Source of the DNA: Phialophora verrucosa
Lineage: Eukaryota; Ascomycota; Eurotiomycetes; Chaetothyriales; Herpotrichiellaceae
DNA length: 64,000 bases
Reading direction: 5' to 3'
Assembly (NCBI GenBank): GCA_002099365.1
Contig: MSED01000002.1
Coordinates: 124,001 to 188,000, forward strand
Below the pieces are notes generated by a model. That model saw only the letters and a list, made by a program, of their open reading frames with translations, was not told where the DNA came from and did no database searches. The translations under genes and the position numbers were made by a program. Shown piece by piece: positions 1 through 11,000 of the stretch (position 1 is its first letter; each line of letters starts with the position of its first letter).

Positions 1-352
1 CAAGGAGCTTGGATCGAAAAGAATCAAAAAAAGTTCACCGTTATTTGCAGTGTCACTGCCTCCGCTGGGATTGATTGGACATAGCAAGCGAGCATTGGGC
101 TAAACAGCGCACTTCACTTTGGGAAATGTGAATGAATGTTTGCAATCCAATACGGTCTGATTTCCTTTGCAATTTCTCCGAATGGACAGACCTGAGAAAG
201 AGCAGCCACTAGAGGACATGTCGGCGGCGCCTCGTTCGATATTTGAACTCGGGTCATCGGGCAGGCTCAGCTCGTCGGTTTCCCCCCGGCCACCTTTTGA
301 CGACATCACCACTTTCCCCTCCCTTGGTACCGTCCAATTCATATACACACCT
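1..352. other. 3' flank of the SDR gene; no gene seen
   Basis: This stretch lies downstream of the stop codon of the minus-strand oxidoreductase. Open frames crossing it on either strand are antisense or out-of-frame shadows with no recognisable family similarity. Confidence 0.4.
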
Positions 353-1378
353 CTACGAGCCAACCGCTCGGCCGCCATCTACCTCCAGATTCACGCCGGT
401 GACAAACTTTCCCTCGTCACTCGCCAGGAAAGCGGCCACATTCGCTACATCCTTCGGATCCGTCAGTCTCCCCAGCGGCACATTGAAGAGGAACTTCTTC
501 ATGTTATCCTCGGTGTAGGGCACACCGACGAAGCTCTCGAAGAGGCCAGTTCCGGAAAGAAGGGGGCAGAGTGCATTGATTCGGATTTGGTCTTTGCCGA
601 ATTCCGCGGCGAGGCCCTTCGTTGCCTGTTGAGAAATTGTCAGTACTCTTGTGTTTGGAGAGGGCAGGATGTGTCGACTGGACGTACATTCGCGACAGCG
701 CCTTTACTAGCATTATACCACACTAAGCCCGGCCTCGGCCTCATAGCGCCGATACTTGCAACGTTGATGATGGAGCCGCCACCCCGATTCTTCAAGGCAG
801 GAATCGCAGCTCCCACACTCAAGAAGATACTCTTGACATTCACGGCAAAGACCCTATCGTATTCGTCCTCTGTAACTTCCAGTGTGGGCTTGTTCTTGTA
901 GCTTGTACCGGCGTTGTTGACCAGTATATCCAGGCCCCCGAACTTCGAGACGGCCAGGTCAACCATCTTTTGCCAGTCAGAGCTGGATGTGACATTCGCC
1001 GTGACCAGTGCGACGTGCGTGTCCGCGGCGTCGGCGTAGGCTTTCTGCAGGCCTTGTTCGTTCATGTCGGCCGCAACGACCTTCGCTCCTTCTTCGATGA
1101 ATTTACGGACAGTGGCGAGGCCGAAGCCTGAGGCGGCTCCTGTGGATGGACTGTTAGCGAGGAGCTATTCGCGACGAAGGTGCTTTTCCAGCGACAGCAG
1201 CTGGGCCGGACTGTGTGCTGCGAAACCATGGGAACGTGCCCTGGGCTTGTCGGGTCTACTTGACGCATTTGACGTTCATTCTCAAGCGAAATCAGAAGAC
1301 CGGAGTCCTACCTGTCACTATGGCTACTTTGTTGGCCAACCTGCCGGTGCCCGTTTGTACTTCGTGGAGGCCTGACAT
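353..1378 (-). CDS. Short-chain dehydrogenase/reductase (SDR), classical type
   Basis: Predicted NAD(P)-dependent oxidoreductase of 263 residues in three exons (1378-1312, 1139-688, 625-353). The start was chosen at 1378 because it places the Rossmann cofactor motif TGAASGFG at residues 22-29, split by intron 1. NNAG follows mid-protein, and the catalytic pair is in YNASK (Tyr164, Lys168). The end has the usual SDR pattern, with RINALCP and a final TGVNLEVDGG. Length and motif order match classical SDRs such as the 3-oxoacyl-ACP reductase and glucose-dehydrogenase-like groups. The substrate cannot be read from sequence, and no signal peptide or peroxisomal tail is visible. Introns are 172 and 62 nt with GT/AG borders. 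The neighbours (a mitoribosomal protein and an RNase III) do not suggest a pathway. Confidence 0.9.
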
Positions 1379-2196
1379 GGTGATTGTCGGCTTATTCAAC
1401 ACTGATTTATGGGATGTGGAGGGAAATGAGGATCCGTCAGCACACCGCGAATGGGTAACAAGCAAGCAGAACAGCTACAGGATATTGGTACTTCGTGGGG
1501 GACAAAGACCGGAGGGAGATATAAGGGATTGGGACGCCTCCCTTCCCCGCAGCGATCACCATGTTCCAGTTGAAGACGCGACCATGATGTATTCTCGCGG
1601 ACTCGGAAGTCCAGCAGAGGGGTAAAGGGTTCAAGTGAGGACAAGGGAAGTCCGCAAGAAGTTTGCGGGGAAAGAAATGCAAGGTGAAAGCGAGTGATGC
1701 GGAGATGGTGGCTTCGAGGACGAATGGAATGAGGCTGCTCAACTCAGCTCGTTTCCGAGATGCCGGGAATCGTCCGAAGCCATGGTACGCATTGGATAAA
1801 CACGCAGTTTCCGAGATGCGCCCGTCTCCGTCGTATTGGATAAACACGAGGACGTCTGCCCTTGTTCATGTTCAAGCGTGCGTACGAGGCTAGAATGACC
1901 TCGTGTTCGACTGCGACCATGCCGGTTCGGTCGCCGGTGGAATGGAGGGACGTGGTACGACCGTATTCCCGGAGAGCTGTACCTAGCACAAGGGGCAAGC
2001 TTGAGGCGAACAAGATTCCAGCAATGCTTGGTGCACGCGAATAGAGCCTGTGAAAACAAAGCCAGGACGAATGCCTCAGTCTGAGCCAGCAAGGAATGTC
2101 CAAATCGTGAACCAGTTTTGAGCCAAATCCTTCACAGCTATCCCTCATGGGTATCTTGCGATGTTATACAGTAACTCGAAGCCATCTGAGTCCGAA
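1379..2196. other. Intergenic spacer with a small imperfect duplication
   Basis: This is the promoter side of the SDR gene and the 3' side of the mS33 gene. Two blocks are repeated: GTTTCCGAGATGC at 1751 and 1807, and ATTGGATAAACACG at 1791 and 1835. This suggests an old local duplication of about 50 bp with an indel. No convincing gene is present. Confidence 0.4.
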
Positions 2197-2702
2197 TCAC
2201 TTCCTCTTTTTGTTCGCCCGACTTTCTGTAGACATGGTCAGTACCTTGGTCGACCTCAAACACCAGATAGATCGTACCTGCTGCTGTTCTCTTTTTCTTG
2301 GGCGCGCCCTTTCCTCTCAACTTGGCAAAGGCCACATTCTCTAACCTGTCATCCTCCTCTTCGTTGAAACCTTCGAGGTCGAATCTCTTAAACTCTTTCA
2401 GAACGTCTTCAACGGTTGCTGATCGTCGGGGATAATAGGCGGCCAGCGCAGGCCCTCTTAATCTCTGGCGCAGCACCTTGTTGCCTAGTCGCTGCTGCAG
2501 GGGATTGAATGTCGTGGAGAAGATAGAACATTGGAGCTATAGGACAAGGTGTGAATCAGCGCACTGCAGGAAAATAGAGAAGTGGTCCATCGCTCCTCCG
2601 TCAATCGTGTCGAATGGCGTACTCGGGATAATTGTCACAGTCCGGGGAGCGGAGCCTTACCTTCGTGAGCTGTAATAGCCGGCCTCTGGAGGGAGAAGCC
2701 AT
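2197..2702 (-). CDS. RSM27: Mitochondrial small-subunit ribosomal protein mS33 (Rsm27/MRPS33 family)
   Basis: Component of the mitochondrial ribosome small subunit, 109 residues in three exons (2702-2661, 2536-2278, 2225-2197). The first exon encodes 14 residues (MASPSRGRLLQLTK). Exon 2 carries the conserved core with IFSTTFNP, LGNKVLRQRL and GPALAAYYPRRS, followed by an acidic stretch and the lysine-rich GKGAPKKKRTAA. The last exon adds a short basic tail ending KKRK. Reading through intron 2 instead would give an unrelated extension, so the spliced form is preferred. The gene is divergent from the RNase III gene, with 243 bp between start codons. Identification rests on the strongly conserved central block; the exact C-terminus depends on the second intron. 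Confidence 0.9.
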
Positions 2703-2945
2703 TGCAATGCCGTTCAAGGGGTAATGCTGTTGGATCTGGCTTGATGGATGTGTTCAGGCCAAAGCGCATCCTAGAAATCGCGCCGTGTTCAGTCCAGTCC
2801 GCCCGCCGGCTGCATTTCGGTAGAATCCAAAGTTTTCTCCAAGCTAGCGTTTCGTCCACCTGAACATGACGCCGCCTTTATTCAGGCAACACTTCTGCGT
2901 GAGTTTCACCCAAACCGCTCCTTGGACGTGGTACGCCGTACCCCT
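2703..2945. promoter_or_regulatory. Divergent promoter between mS33 and RNase III genes
   Basis: The 243 bp between the two start codons must hold both 5' regions. No TATA element stands out. The role as a shared promoter is inferred from gene orientation only. Confidence 0.45.
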
Positions 2946-3962
2946 ATGGCCGACTTGGACAGAAAGCGCAAGCTCGGAAGCTTTCACTCTCAGCCCTCAA
3001 AGAAATTCCACAGAGACGAACCTTACTCCCGGAAACCTCCAACCACGCAAAGACCTGCCAGTGATGGACTTCCACCTCTACCAAAAATCGGTGATGGATA
3101 CCAGAACATTGTCTTCACCCATCCCAGTCAAGCGCATCAGGATCCGCAAGCCAGCTACGACAGACTCGAGTTCCTTGGTGATGCCTACCTCGAACTATAC
3201 GCTACACAGTTGATATTCGATCGCTTTCCAGATCTTGAAGTCGGAAAAATGTCCCAACTCCGAGAGACACTGGTCAGAAATGAGACCATCGGTCAATACG
3301 CCAGCCTCTACGGCCTCGACAAACAGCTCAAAAACTACAAGCAATTCCAAAACAGTCCCGCCCACGTTTGGCTCAAAATCAAAGGTGACGTGTTCGAAGC
3401 TTACGTTGCGGCCGTCGTCTTGTCCAGCCCGAGCGGTGCCGACACGGTCAAAAGCTGGCTCCATCAGTTGTGGGAACCAAAAGTTCAAGCAGCAGCCGCT
3501 AGCACTCCTCCCGTGCCAAAGAAGACAAAGGAAGAACTAGCCAAGAAGATCTTGATGAAGACTACCAAGATCAACTACGTCGATGAAAAGGCCCCCGTGG
3601 TCCATTACGGTCAAGGCAGGGAAGAATACTTCGTCGGCGTGTATTTCACTGGCTTTGACTGGGAGAATCAGTACTTGGGAAGTGGCCGGGGTCTTAGCAG
3701 GGTCGAGGCTGGACAGTTTGCTGCAGCAGATGCGCTCAACAACCCACTCGTGGACCAGATCGCTGGAGAGAAGATAAAGGCCTTGGCTGGGCGTGAGAAG
3801 AATGCTGAAGTCGCCAAGGACAAAGGAGCTGGGAAAGAGCAAGAGCAAGAGTCCATGCCTGGCAATACCGACGTGCTCAACCTGGAACCGTCGAGAGAAA
3901 CGCGGGCTTCTGCAGGGAAGCCGCCAGAAGAGCGGTCCAGGGTCCCTCATACGGTGCTATGA
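2946..3962 (+). CDS. Ribonuclease III with C-terminal dsRNA-binding domain (Rnt1-like)
   Basis: Endoribonuclease expected to cut double-stranded RNA, such as pre-rRNA and snRNA/snoRNA precursors in the nucleus. It has 338 residues in one exon; the first ATG in frame is at 2946 (MADLDRK). A basic N-terminus (RKRK and KK motifs, residues 7-20) could be a nuclear signal. The RNase III signature YDRLEFLGD is at residues 71-79, with the second acidic pair in KGDVFEAYV (Asp148, Glu151), so the four catalytic acids are present. A dsRBD spans roughly residues 195-266. The last 70 residues are charged and low complexity. Mitochondrial mL44 has a similar fold, and the gene sits next to mS33, but the complete active site and lack of a targeting sequence argue for a catalytic Rnt1-type enzyme. 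Confidence 0.9.
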   Translation: MADLDRKRKLGSFHSQPSKKFHRDEPYSRKPPTTQRPASDGLPPLPKIGDGYQNIVFTHPSQAHQDPQASYDRLEFLGDAYLELYATQLIFDRFPDLEVGKMSQLRETLVRNETIGQYASLYGLDKQLKNYKQFQNSPAHVWLKIKGDVFEAYVAAVVLSSPSGADTVKSWLHQLWEPKVQAAAASTPPVPKKTKEELAKKILMKTTKINYVDEKAPVVHYGQGREEYFVGVYFTGFDWENQYLGSGRGLSRVEAGQFAAADALNNPLVDQIAGEKIKALAGREKNAEVAKDKGAGKEQEQESMPGNTDVLNLEPSRETRASAGKPPEERSRVPHTVL

Positions 3963-4627
3963 GAAGGGCGGTCGCGAGTCGAAGTCTGAGAAGAGTTTTT
4001 CTCTTTTGAATGGGAAAATCCCACTGTCTGAACACAAGAGGAAGAGGTGGGGATGGCCTGCCAACACGCCGAGTCCAAGGCTCAACACTGTAGGTGCATT
4101 GTTAGTTGTGTGGTTGCCGGTACCCTATTGGGCACGAGAATGCGTCCAGGTAGGGATTGTCCTTTGCTTGTCCATCTTGTAGCAACAGCCGCCATGGTTC
4201 TGCTCCCTCAAATTGCCCATTGTGCGTCCAACAGATTTGTGCATCTTCCAAATCACGATTATTGCATTTCTCATTTCTCACTCTGTTGGCTGAGGTCGAA
4301 AACGAGGCTATCTGGGACAATGTTTCGGTCAATAAAACCGCATTGTCGTCTCCTATATTCGTTCAATGAAGGTTAGGAACGACCTCAACAAAGCAGTGAC
4401 AATGCGGCGGTGCTCAAGAACAAACGGACCCTCACAACAGAGACATTGCTCAAAGACCTTTGACTTTGCCTTTTGGCCATGGGGGAATAATGCTATCATC
4501 GTCCCACGACGTCCGCACTCGACTATCAGTCACAGGACGATCTTTACACCATTGATAGCGTCACGCAATACTGTCCTACCAAACCGCACGACAAATCAAT
4601 TATACAAACACCACCAGCAAGATCAGA
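3963..4627. other. Intergenic; no gene seen
   Basis: This is the 3' region of the RNase III gene and the promoter of the secreted protein. Short open frames occur on both strands without recognisable motifs. Confidence 0.4.
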
Positions 4628-5194
4628 ATGATCTTTTCAATAATCCTCCCTCTCATGTCGCTCGTTGCGGCCATGCCCCATCCCTATCCCGATCCCGATC
4701 CCGATCGCCTGCAAACGTCCGCCTCCCCCGGACAATGTACCTCGACGGGCCAGTTTATCTGCGTTTCAGCCACCACCTTTGCAATATGCGACGCCAGCCT
4801 GACCGGCATAATCCAGCATCTAGCACCGGGTGACGCGCGATGCCGTAGTTCCGAGACAGACAACTCTGCCCCGGCAACAACCTCGCCACCGCCCTCCTCA
4901 ACCAAAGCAGGTTTCTTCGACGTGTTGTACTCGATGTTGAACGGCGTGGACGCCTCGAGTCCCACTCCAACCACACACCCCGGCGTCAGCACGCATACAA
5001 ACTACGTGACCGTCACGGCCACACCAGCGGCGTCGACACCTCCCCCGATCACTAGCACCAAGGTCGTGACTGTTGGGAAGAGTGCAAGTCGCACTTTCGC
5101 GGGCACCATGACTGTGGTGGGGATAAGCGTTGTTCCCACGAGTATTGTGAGTGCGAGCGGGACGCCGCCGCCGCTGCCACCTAGGAAGACTTAG
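4628..5194 (+). CDS. Small secreted protein with CBM19-like chitin-binding motif and Ser/Thr/Pro-rich tail
   Basis: Predicted extracellular or cell-wall protein of 188 residues in one exon. A short hydrophobic signal peptide covers about residues 1-15, followed by a Pro-Asp repeat (PYPDPDPDPD). Residues 35-73 hold a four-cysteine module (CTSTGQFICV, FAIC, LAPGDARC). Its spacing resembles the fungal family 19 carbohydrate-binding domain, which binds chitin. The remainder is rich in Ser, Thr and Pro, as in O-mannosylated wall proteins, and ends in PPPLPPRKT without a hydrophobic GPI-anchor tail. The chitin-binding assignment is from the motif pattern only; a lineage-specific wall protein or effector-like protein is the alternative. 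Confidence 0.75.
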   Translation: MIFSIILPLMSLVAAMPHPYPDPDPDRLQTSASPGQCTSTGQFICVSATTFAICDASLTGIIQHLAPGDARCRSSETDNSAPATTSPPPSSTKAGFFDVLYSMLNGVDASSPTPTTHPGVSTHTNYVTVTATPAASTPPPITSTKVVTVGKSASRTFAGTMTVVGISVVPTSIVSASGTPPPLPPRKT

Positions 5195-5541
5195 TGAAGG
5201 TGTTATAGTGACTTGCACTTGGCAATGGAAAGGGTGGATGCTCAATGTTCAATCCAGTCAAATTAATAGCACTCGCGACGGGCATGCCTGTTGCATTATA
5301 GGCCGTTGTCACAGTAGATATGCAGTGGTAAGCCCTAGATTCTTTCATACCCACCATAGTTTCAATCAGTTCAGTAAACTCTCTGTAAAATAATCGCACA
5401 TGGACTATTATAGACGGCGCGCAGCCCCGTTTATTCCAAACTGTCTGTCAGTCAATCATGCAACAAAATCAACGCTCGAGCTATCCAGTCTTGAGCTCGA
5501 GATCCCCATTCTTTCCAACCATAGTACGGAGTATTGCATAT
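5195..5541. other. Convergent 3' spacer carrying one TACGGAGTA motif
   Basis: It lies between the stop codons of the secreted protein and the phosphodiesterase gene. The nonamer TACGGAGTA occurs at 5525-5533. No gene is seen. Confidence 0.4.
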
Positions 5542-7077
5542 TCAAGGCTTCTTCAACCGCTGCACGCTCAGATCTCTCGCCACATCAGCCATGGCTCCGT
5601 CGACGAAATCGTCCATCACAACAAGCAGTTGGTCGCGCGTCAGCTTTGCCAGCGCTTTGTCCCTCACCCAGGGCATCGTCTTGCTATCACATATCGCTTT
5701 TGTGGCGAGCAGCCACGAATTCGACGCCGTCGCGGTAATGGCCGAAAACCAGATCTTCAATCCGAGATTCGTGGCCGTAGCCTGGCACTGGATGTTTGTA
5801 AACGCCTTGCCGTCCTGCTGAGACGGGGAGATGCTATTGAACTGCGCAATGATGGAGTCTCCGGTGAGGGTCGCGTTGGCCTGGTCCGAGTAGATGTTGT
5901 AGTTGTCCACGTTCTGAAGCACGAGGAGCCGCTTTCGTGTTTTTCGGAGATCGTCAATCGTCTGGGAGGTCATTTCTTGCAGGTGGCCCGGTTGAAGCGC
6001 GCCTTGAGCCCCCTTCAGGGCTTCAGTAAGGTAGCGGTCCAGATCTTGGGCTGTAGGACGGGCGCACTCGGCGGGGACGCCGTCCCAGCGAAGATGGACC
6101 ACGACGATCTCTCCTGGGTTGCGCACGAGGAAGTTGACGCAATCGCCCAAGAAGTCGTCGTAGCCCATCCCGGGAATTGGGCCATGCATGAAGAACAGTT
6201 TGTCCTTTATGTCCTGAAGAGCTGGCAGGCCGCGAAACGCACTGTGAAGGTAGGCTGGTCTGAATTCGAAGTAGCGGACACCGATGGCCAGAATGGACGA
6301 TAGCTCGTCCTTTTGCGTGATCGAAGAGCTCTGGATCACGTTGGGTATCAGAGGCCCTTTGAGAACATCTGCTATCTGCAGGTCTTTGCTTGCCGGCGCA
6401 ATCGAGTCGACCACCTGGAGGTGAAATCAGCTGGATAATGGCAACCTCGAAACACAATGAGAGAGCCTCACCTTTGTGAATGCTGCTCCGACTCTCTGCA
6501 GTAATATATCCGAAGTGTGCAAACTGTTCATACCGACATCATGTGCGGCTGGAAGAACAAGCCGCCTGAAGGGTTTTCCGGCAGCTACGGATCCCAATGG
6601 CGCAATCGTGGACATCCATGCGGAACTGTTGGGACTGACTGTAACATAGAACTGATCCCAGTCTGGAAGGCCAGCTATGTTGCCTTTGGGAGGCGCGTCG
6701 TAGAAACAATGCGTCACACAAAGGTCGTGGCTGATCAGCGAGGTCTGGTCCACCAGGGTCTTCATGTTTCCCTGCCCCAGATTCCCAGTGATGGCGTTGA
6801 TCTCAACCCATTGGTTGAAGACTTCACGGCCATTTTGCAGAACCCGACAGCGAAATATCCCATTGAAATAGGGCGGAGAAGTGTATTTGCGCTCGAGTTC
6901 AAGATGGTCAATGGTGAATTGCTTCAATCCTGATTTGATAAGCGGCAATTTCCCAGGTACGGAGAGCTCGATTGAACATCCAGGAACACAGTTGTAGGTG
7001 TAGCACTGGATGCCTTTTGACGGGTTCAGAAAGTCTAGGCCCGGTATCTTCAACTGTGGCGCATCCATCCCAGCCAT
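5542..7077 (-). CDS. PI-PLC-X-like (PLC-like) phosphodiesterase
   Basis: Putative phosphodiesterase of 492 residues in two exons (7077-6472, 6414-5542; intron 57 nt). The start at 7077 sits in a good context (AAGCCATGG). Residues 1-165 form a fungal N-terminal region rich in beta-type sequence with no assigned function. The catalytic half contains the first active-site histidine in LPAAHDVGMNS (His179), the YFEFRP strand and the second histidine in FMHGP (His279). This is the usual two-histidine arrangement of bacterial-type phosphatidylinositol phospholipase C. No C2, PH or EF-hand domain is present and no clear signal peptide, so it is not a classical eukaryotic PLC. Substrate is unknown; a glycerophosphodiester or inositol-phospholipid role is a guess. 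Confidence 0.85.
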
Positions 7078-8042
7078 GGCTTGAGTCTGCCTGACGGGCA
7101 GTTCGGTAAATCCGGAGAGGCCCCAATAACCTTGGAGTGGTTGGGTGGGTTATCGTGGACTTCGAGCGCAGGTCTTCCTTCAAATAGATAATTGCGAAGA
7201 TTGTAGCCAGGCTTACCAATAAGCTGATAGGGCCGCTGGAGCCTTCGTGTTTGAGTCAACGCATCCCTTCTTCAGGCCAGTAAGCCCACTGGTATGGCGC
7301 AAGAGCACTGCATGACAACGGCGAGGTTGTGTCTCGGGAGCAGACGAGCTGAACCTCTGAGGTCGAACGAAGGCCCATCTGGCGATGTTGACGTGTTGGC
7401 CGCGAAGCATTACGGGTGCCACTCATCCCGGACCGGACAAGATTTTAGTCAAGTCAGCCTGTAGCGATGGGCCACGTCAGGAGTCGATCATTTGGGGGCA
7501 TGGCGCCGCGAAGAGACGCAGCGGTAACAAGCAGGGCTCGAATACAATATGGCAAAGTCCTTGGTCGGTGTCAGCCAACAACCCAGCAACCTGGCAACTG
7601 GGGAGGTGGTGGAAGGACTTTTGCTGTAACGTGTTTAGCGGATCCTGTGCCTGACAATTGCGACCACCGGAACTTGTGACGAATTCTCTAGAAGATGTGA
7701 TCAGGGCTCAAAGGAACCCTGTATTGCTGGACGCACGTCGCCGGCTCATACTCACCTTGCTTCAGCTGACCCGCATTTCTCAGGTTGATGTTCAGGTTCG
7801 GGTGCGAATTATTGTACTCGAGTGCAGAACACAAGCTCACCGTGTCCGGCACTCTGCTTCCGAGACCAGTGCCAGATTCCGTAAGCCTATCCAACACTGC
7901 AGCGGCTGATCTTCTTCTCATGATACGAATATACATAGCCCAACCAGTAACAATAACTGTACTGTCCCCTTCGCATGCAGCTCTCCAAAGCCAGTCTGCA
8001 CTCCTCCTTCCCGCGGGTACCAGTAAGGGCCCGGCCCCATCT
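7078..8042. other. Intergenic; no supported gene
   Basis: It holds the phosphodiesterase promoter and the 3' region of the ABC transporter. A minus-strand frame near 7213-7422 starts with a basic, serine-rich stretch and ends at a possible GTAAGC donor. It could be an alternative 5' exon of the phosphodiesterase, but nothing confirms this. Confidence 0.35.
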
Positions 8043-11000
8043 TCAACTCTTCTGCTTCCTCTTCATCATCAAAGCCTTGAACGGATTCTTCGCCTTGAAC
8101 CTCAGGAAAGTACATGTGTAGACGACAGCATAGTTAAAGAGGATGAAAGCGATGAAAATGCCAAAGTCCCGCCAGATATGGGAGTAGGACACGGAAAACC
8201 CACGTCCGAATTGGTCGCCCGTCGCATATTGGCAGAATTGGCAAAGCCCATCAGGTCCCACCTGGACGTAGCCCCCGGCTTGGCTGATGTACTGTTGCGT
8301 GTACGTTTGGCAGGTCTGGCCTGGGGGTGCTCGGAATCGGGCAAATTCCCCTTGGTTGCATCGAACAGGTTGATTGTGGATTATGGCTGCGAGCATTGCT
8401 TCGAGGAGATAGTGGAAAGGTGTAAGCCAATACATCCAACTTCGCCAAAAGTAGGGCAACTGCGCGGGTGGAACGACCACACCACAGAAGCTGACAACGA
8501 ACAAGAAGAACAGCGGCACCAGGAGGCTGGCAAGGAGCTCATTGGGCGAGAGTGAGGCGATGGCCTGTCCGAAACTGACATAGTAAAGCTCGAAGAGTAG
8601 GATGTTCAGCAACAGGAAGCCGGAGGTGAAGCCCGAGGTCGATGATCGATATCCCGCGATTCCCCACCACCAGCAACAGTAGAAGATGGCTCCAGCGAGC
8701 AAAGAATAAGGGATCTCGACTAATACGGAGCCTGTGGTCCAGGCGAACCAGCTGTAGACCTTGGCGTTATTCTCTCTCGACTGGAAGATGTTCCGAGACT
8801 TGAGGAAGACCGGTTGCAACTGCTGAATGAGCGGCGGGGAAATGGTGAGCACCAGGAAAACAGCAAACAGGCGGGATTGCATGTCGATCGAGGCAAAGCC
8901 AAGGTGGTAGAAGGTGAAGCAGATGAAAAGGCCCGTCATGATGTGGAGCAAGAACTTGCCAACGATATAGTTAGGGGTGCGCTAGACGATATCAGCCTCA
9001 ACGAACAATCAAGCGGGAAGGGCAGGAAATCTAGTACTTACCCAGTACGCCACAAATGATCTCTTGACCACAGACAGAGTCTGTGTCGGAAGCGACATCG
9101 CGTACTCTCGGTCGTCTGTCACGTTCTTGCTATGCTCGACGTGCTTCCGTCGTTCAATCATGTCGGTGATCTCTTGGGATCGTTCTTGATAGTTCTTGCT
9201 TTGCTCCCAACCATCGCCCCAGTGTTTGCCCTTGTAGTTGGGATCGCCAGCGCCTATCGCCTCCAGCATGTACTCGGCCGGGTTTGCGTCTGTCGGACAT
9301 TTGCGCGCCCCGTTCTCTTCGAAATAGCGGATGAGATCTTGTGAATCATGACCAAGAGGACCATGATAGACGACTCGACCACCAGACTTGAGCAAGATGA
9401 GCTCATCGAAATGCTCGAACAGGACGGCCGATGGCTGGTGGATGGTGCAGAGAATGGCCTGGCCGGCATCCGCCAATTTCCGGAGAAACCGGACGATGTT
9501 GAAGGCTGCTCCGGAATCGAGACCGGAAGTTGGTTCATCCAAGAACATGAGCAGCTCGGGCTTGCTGGCGAGCTCAACGCCGATGGTCAGTCGCTTTCTC
9601 TGTTCCTGGTTTAGTCCCTCGCCAATCTGTCCGATGGTGGCACCCGCGATGTCCTGCATTTCCAGCAGGTCAATAATAGTCTCGCAGTAGCTGTATTTTT
9701 CCTCGACCGGTACCTCTTGCGGCTGACGAAGGAGGGCCGAGAATTGAAGCGCTTCCCTGACCGTCGAGGTAGGCTCGTGGATGTCCATCTGCTCGGCAAA
9801 CCCTGTGGCTCGCTGGAAAGATCTGGGAAGCGGTCGGCCGTCCACAAGAAATTCGCCAGTCACGGTGCCGAAATCAAGACGTTGGGCCAGTGCGTTGAGA
9901 AGAGTTGTCTTTCCCGCACCACTCGCACCCATCAACGCAGTGAGTTTGCCAGGGCGAACATAACCCTGCACATTCTGCAGAAGCTTCCGCTCACCTTTCT
10001 CGTACGGAATAACATAATCGATATCCCGAAAAGTGTAAACCGTCTCGTTCTTCGCGACCTGCTCAACCGGGCCGCCATTCTGCTTAGTGTTCGTCGACTC
10101 CTTGCTTTCCCTTTCTGGACTTATCATGTTTCCCACCGTAGTCTCCTGTGTAGAGCTGCGAGATTCTACATCGCCTTCTGCTTTCTTCTCTCTTCCGCCG
10201 GTCTGGATCGATTCTTCCATCCTTTTCGGCACTTGACCACGCTTGAAGACGGTGATGGCGCCCCCTCCGGCGTTTGGCTTCATTATTTCCATACCGAAGG
10301 CGGTGACTGCGAGGAAGAAAGCGAAGAAGGCCCAGAGAATGCCAAAATTGCGCCACAGATGAGCGCGGCTGTACCCAAAGGCTTGTTGGATGTAACGGGC
10401 GCCATCAACAGAGCTCCGCCCAGGCTGACTACCAGCTAACGTGCACGATTGATACTGGGGCAGGACACCCGGGCCTTGTGGCACGAGGCTTGGAGGTACG
10501 CAGTCCATTGTCAAACCGGTGAACTCGTTCGACATGAGACATTCAAAGCCGTACTGTATCCAATTGATCCTTCGAAGCCAGCTGAACCAGACTCGCATTT
10601 GTTCTGGGGGGATAAGATAGCCGGTATACACCACCAAAATCTGGATCGAAACTCCCGTAAACCGCGTTGCATCGTCGAGGGTTTTGCACAGAGCAGAAAT
10701 GGCGCGGAAAAAGGCGTAGGTGACCATCGTGACAATCCAAATGATAAGACAGGAGATGAAGAACTGGGAAGCGGAGGCAGCAAGCCCACCCATCCAGTAT
10801 ATGATGATGTTGAATAACAGGACTTGAATGGCGACCAGGGGTACGTCGACCACCGTTTGTGCGATAGCATACGCCGCAGGGCGGTAGAAGGAGAATGATT
10901 TGTGCTTTAGCAAGATAGGTTTCGATGTGAAAGCGGCAGTCATTTCTGCCAGGGCCAGGAGGGCGTTGAAGAGGAGAACCAGAAAGATCGCGCCACCTCT

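Noticed and set aside
167..901. 244-codon plus-strand open frame over the SDR gene
   Set aside because: It is antisense to the SDR exons, which carry clear family motifs and splice signals; its own translation has no recognisable domain.
7213..7422. Minus-strand frame with a presequence-like N-terminus (LRGQHVNIARWAFVRPQRF) ending at a GTAAGC
   Set aside because: It could be an upstream exon of the phosphodiesterase or a separate mitochondrial protein, but there is no ATG-supported model or conserved continuation; not called.
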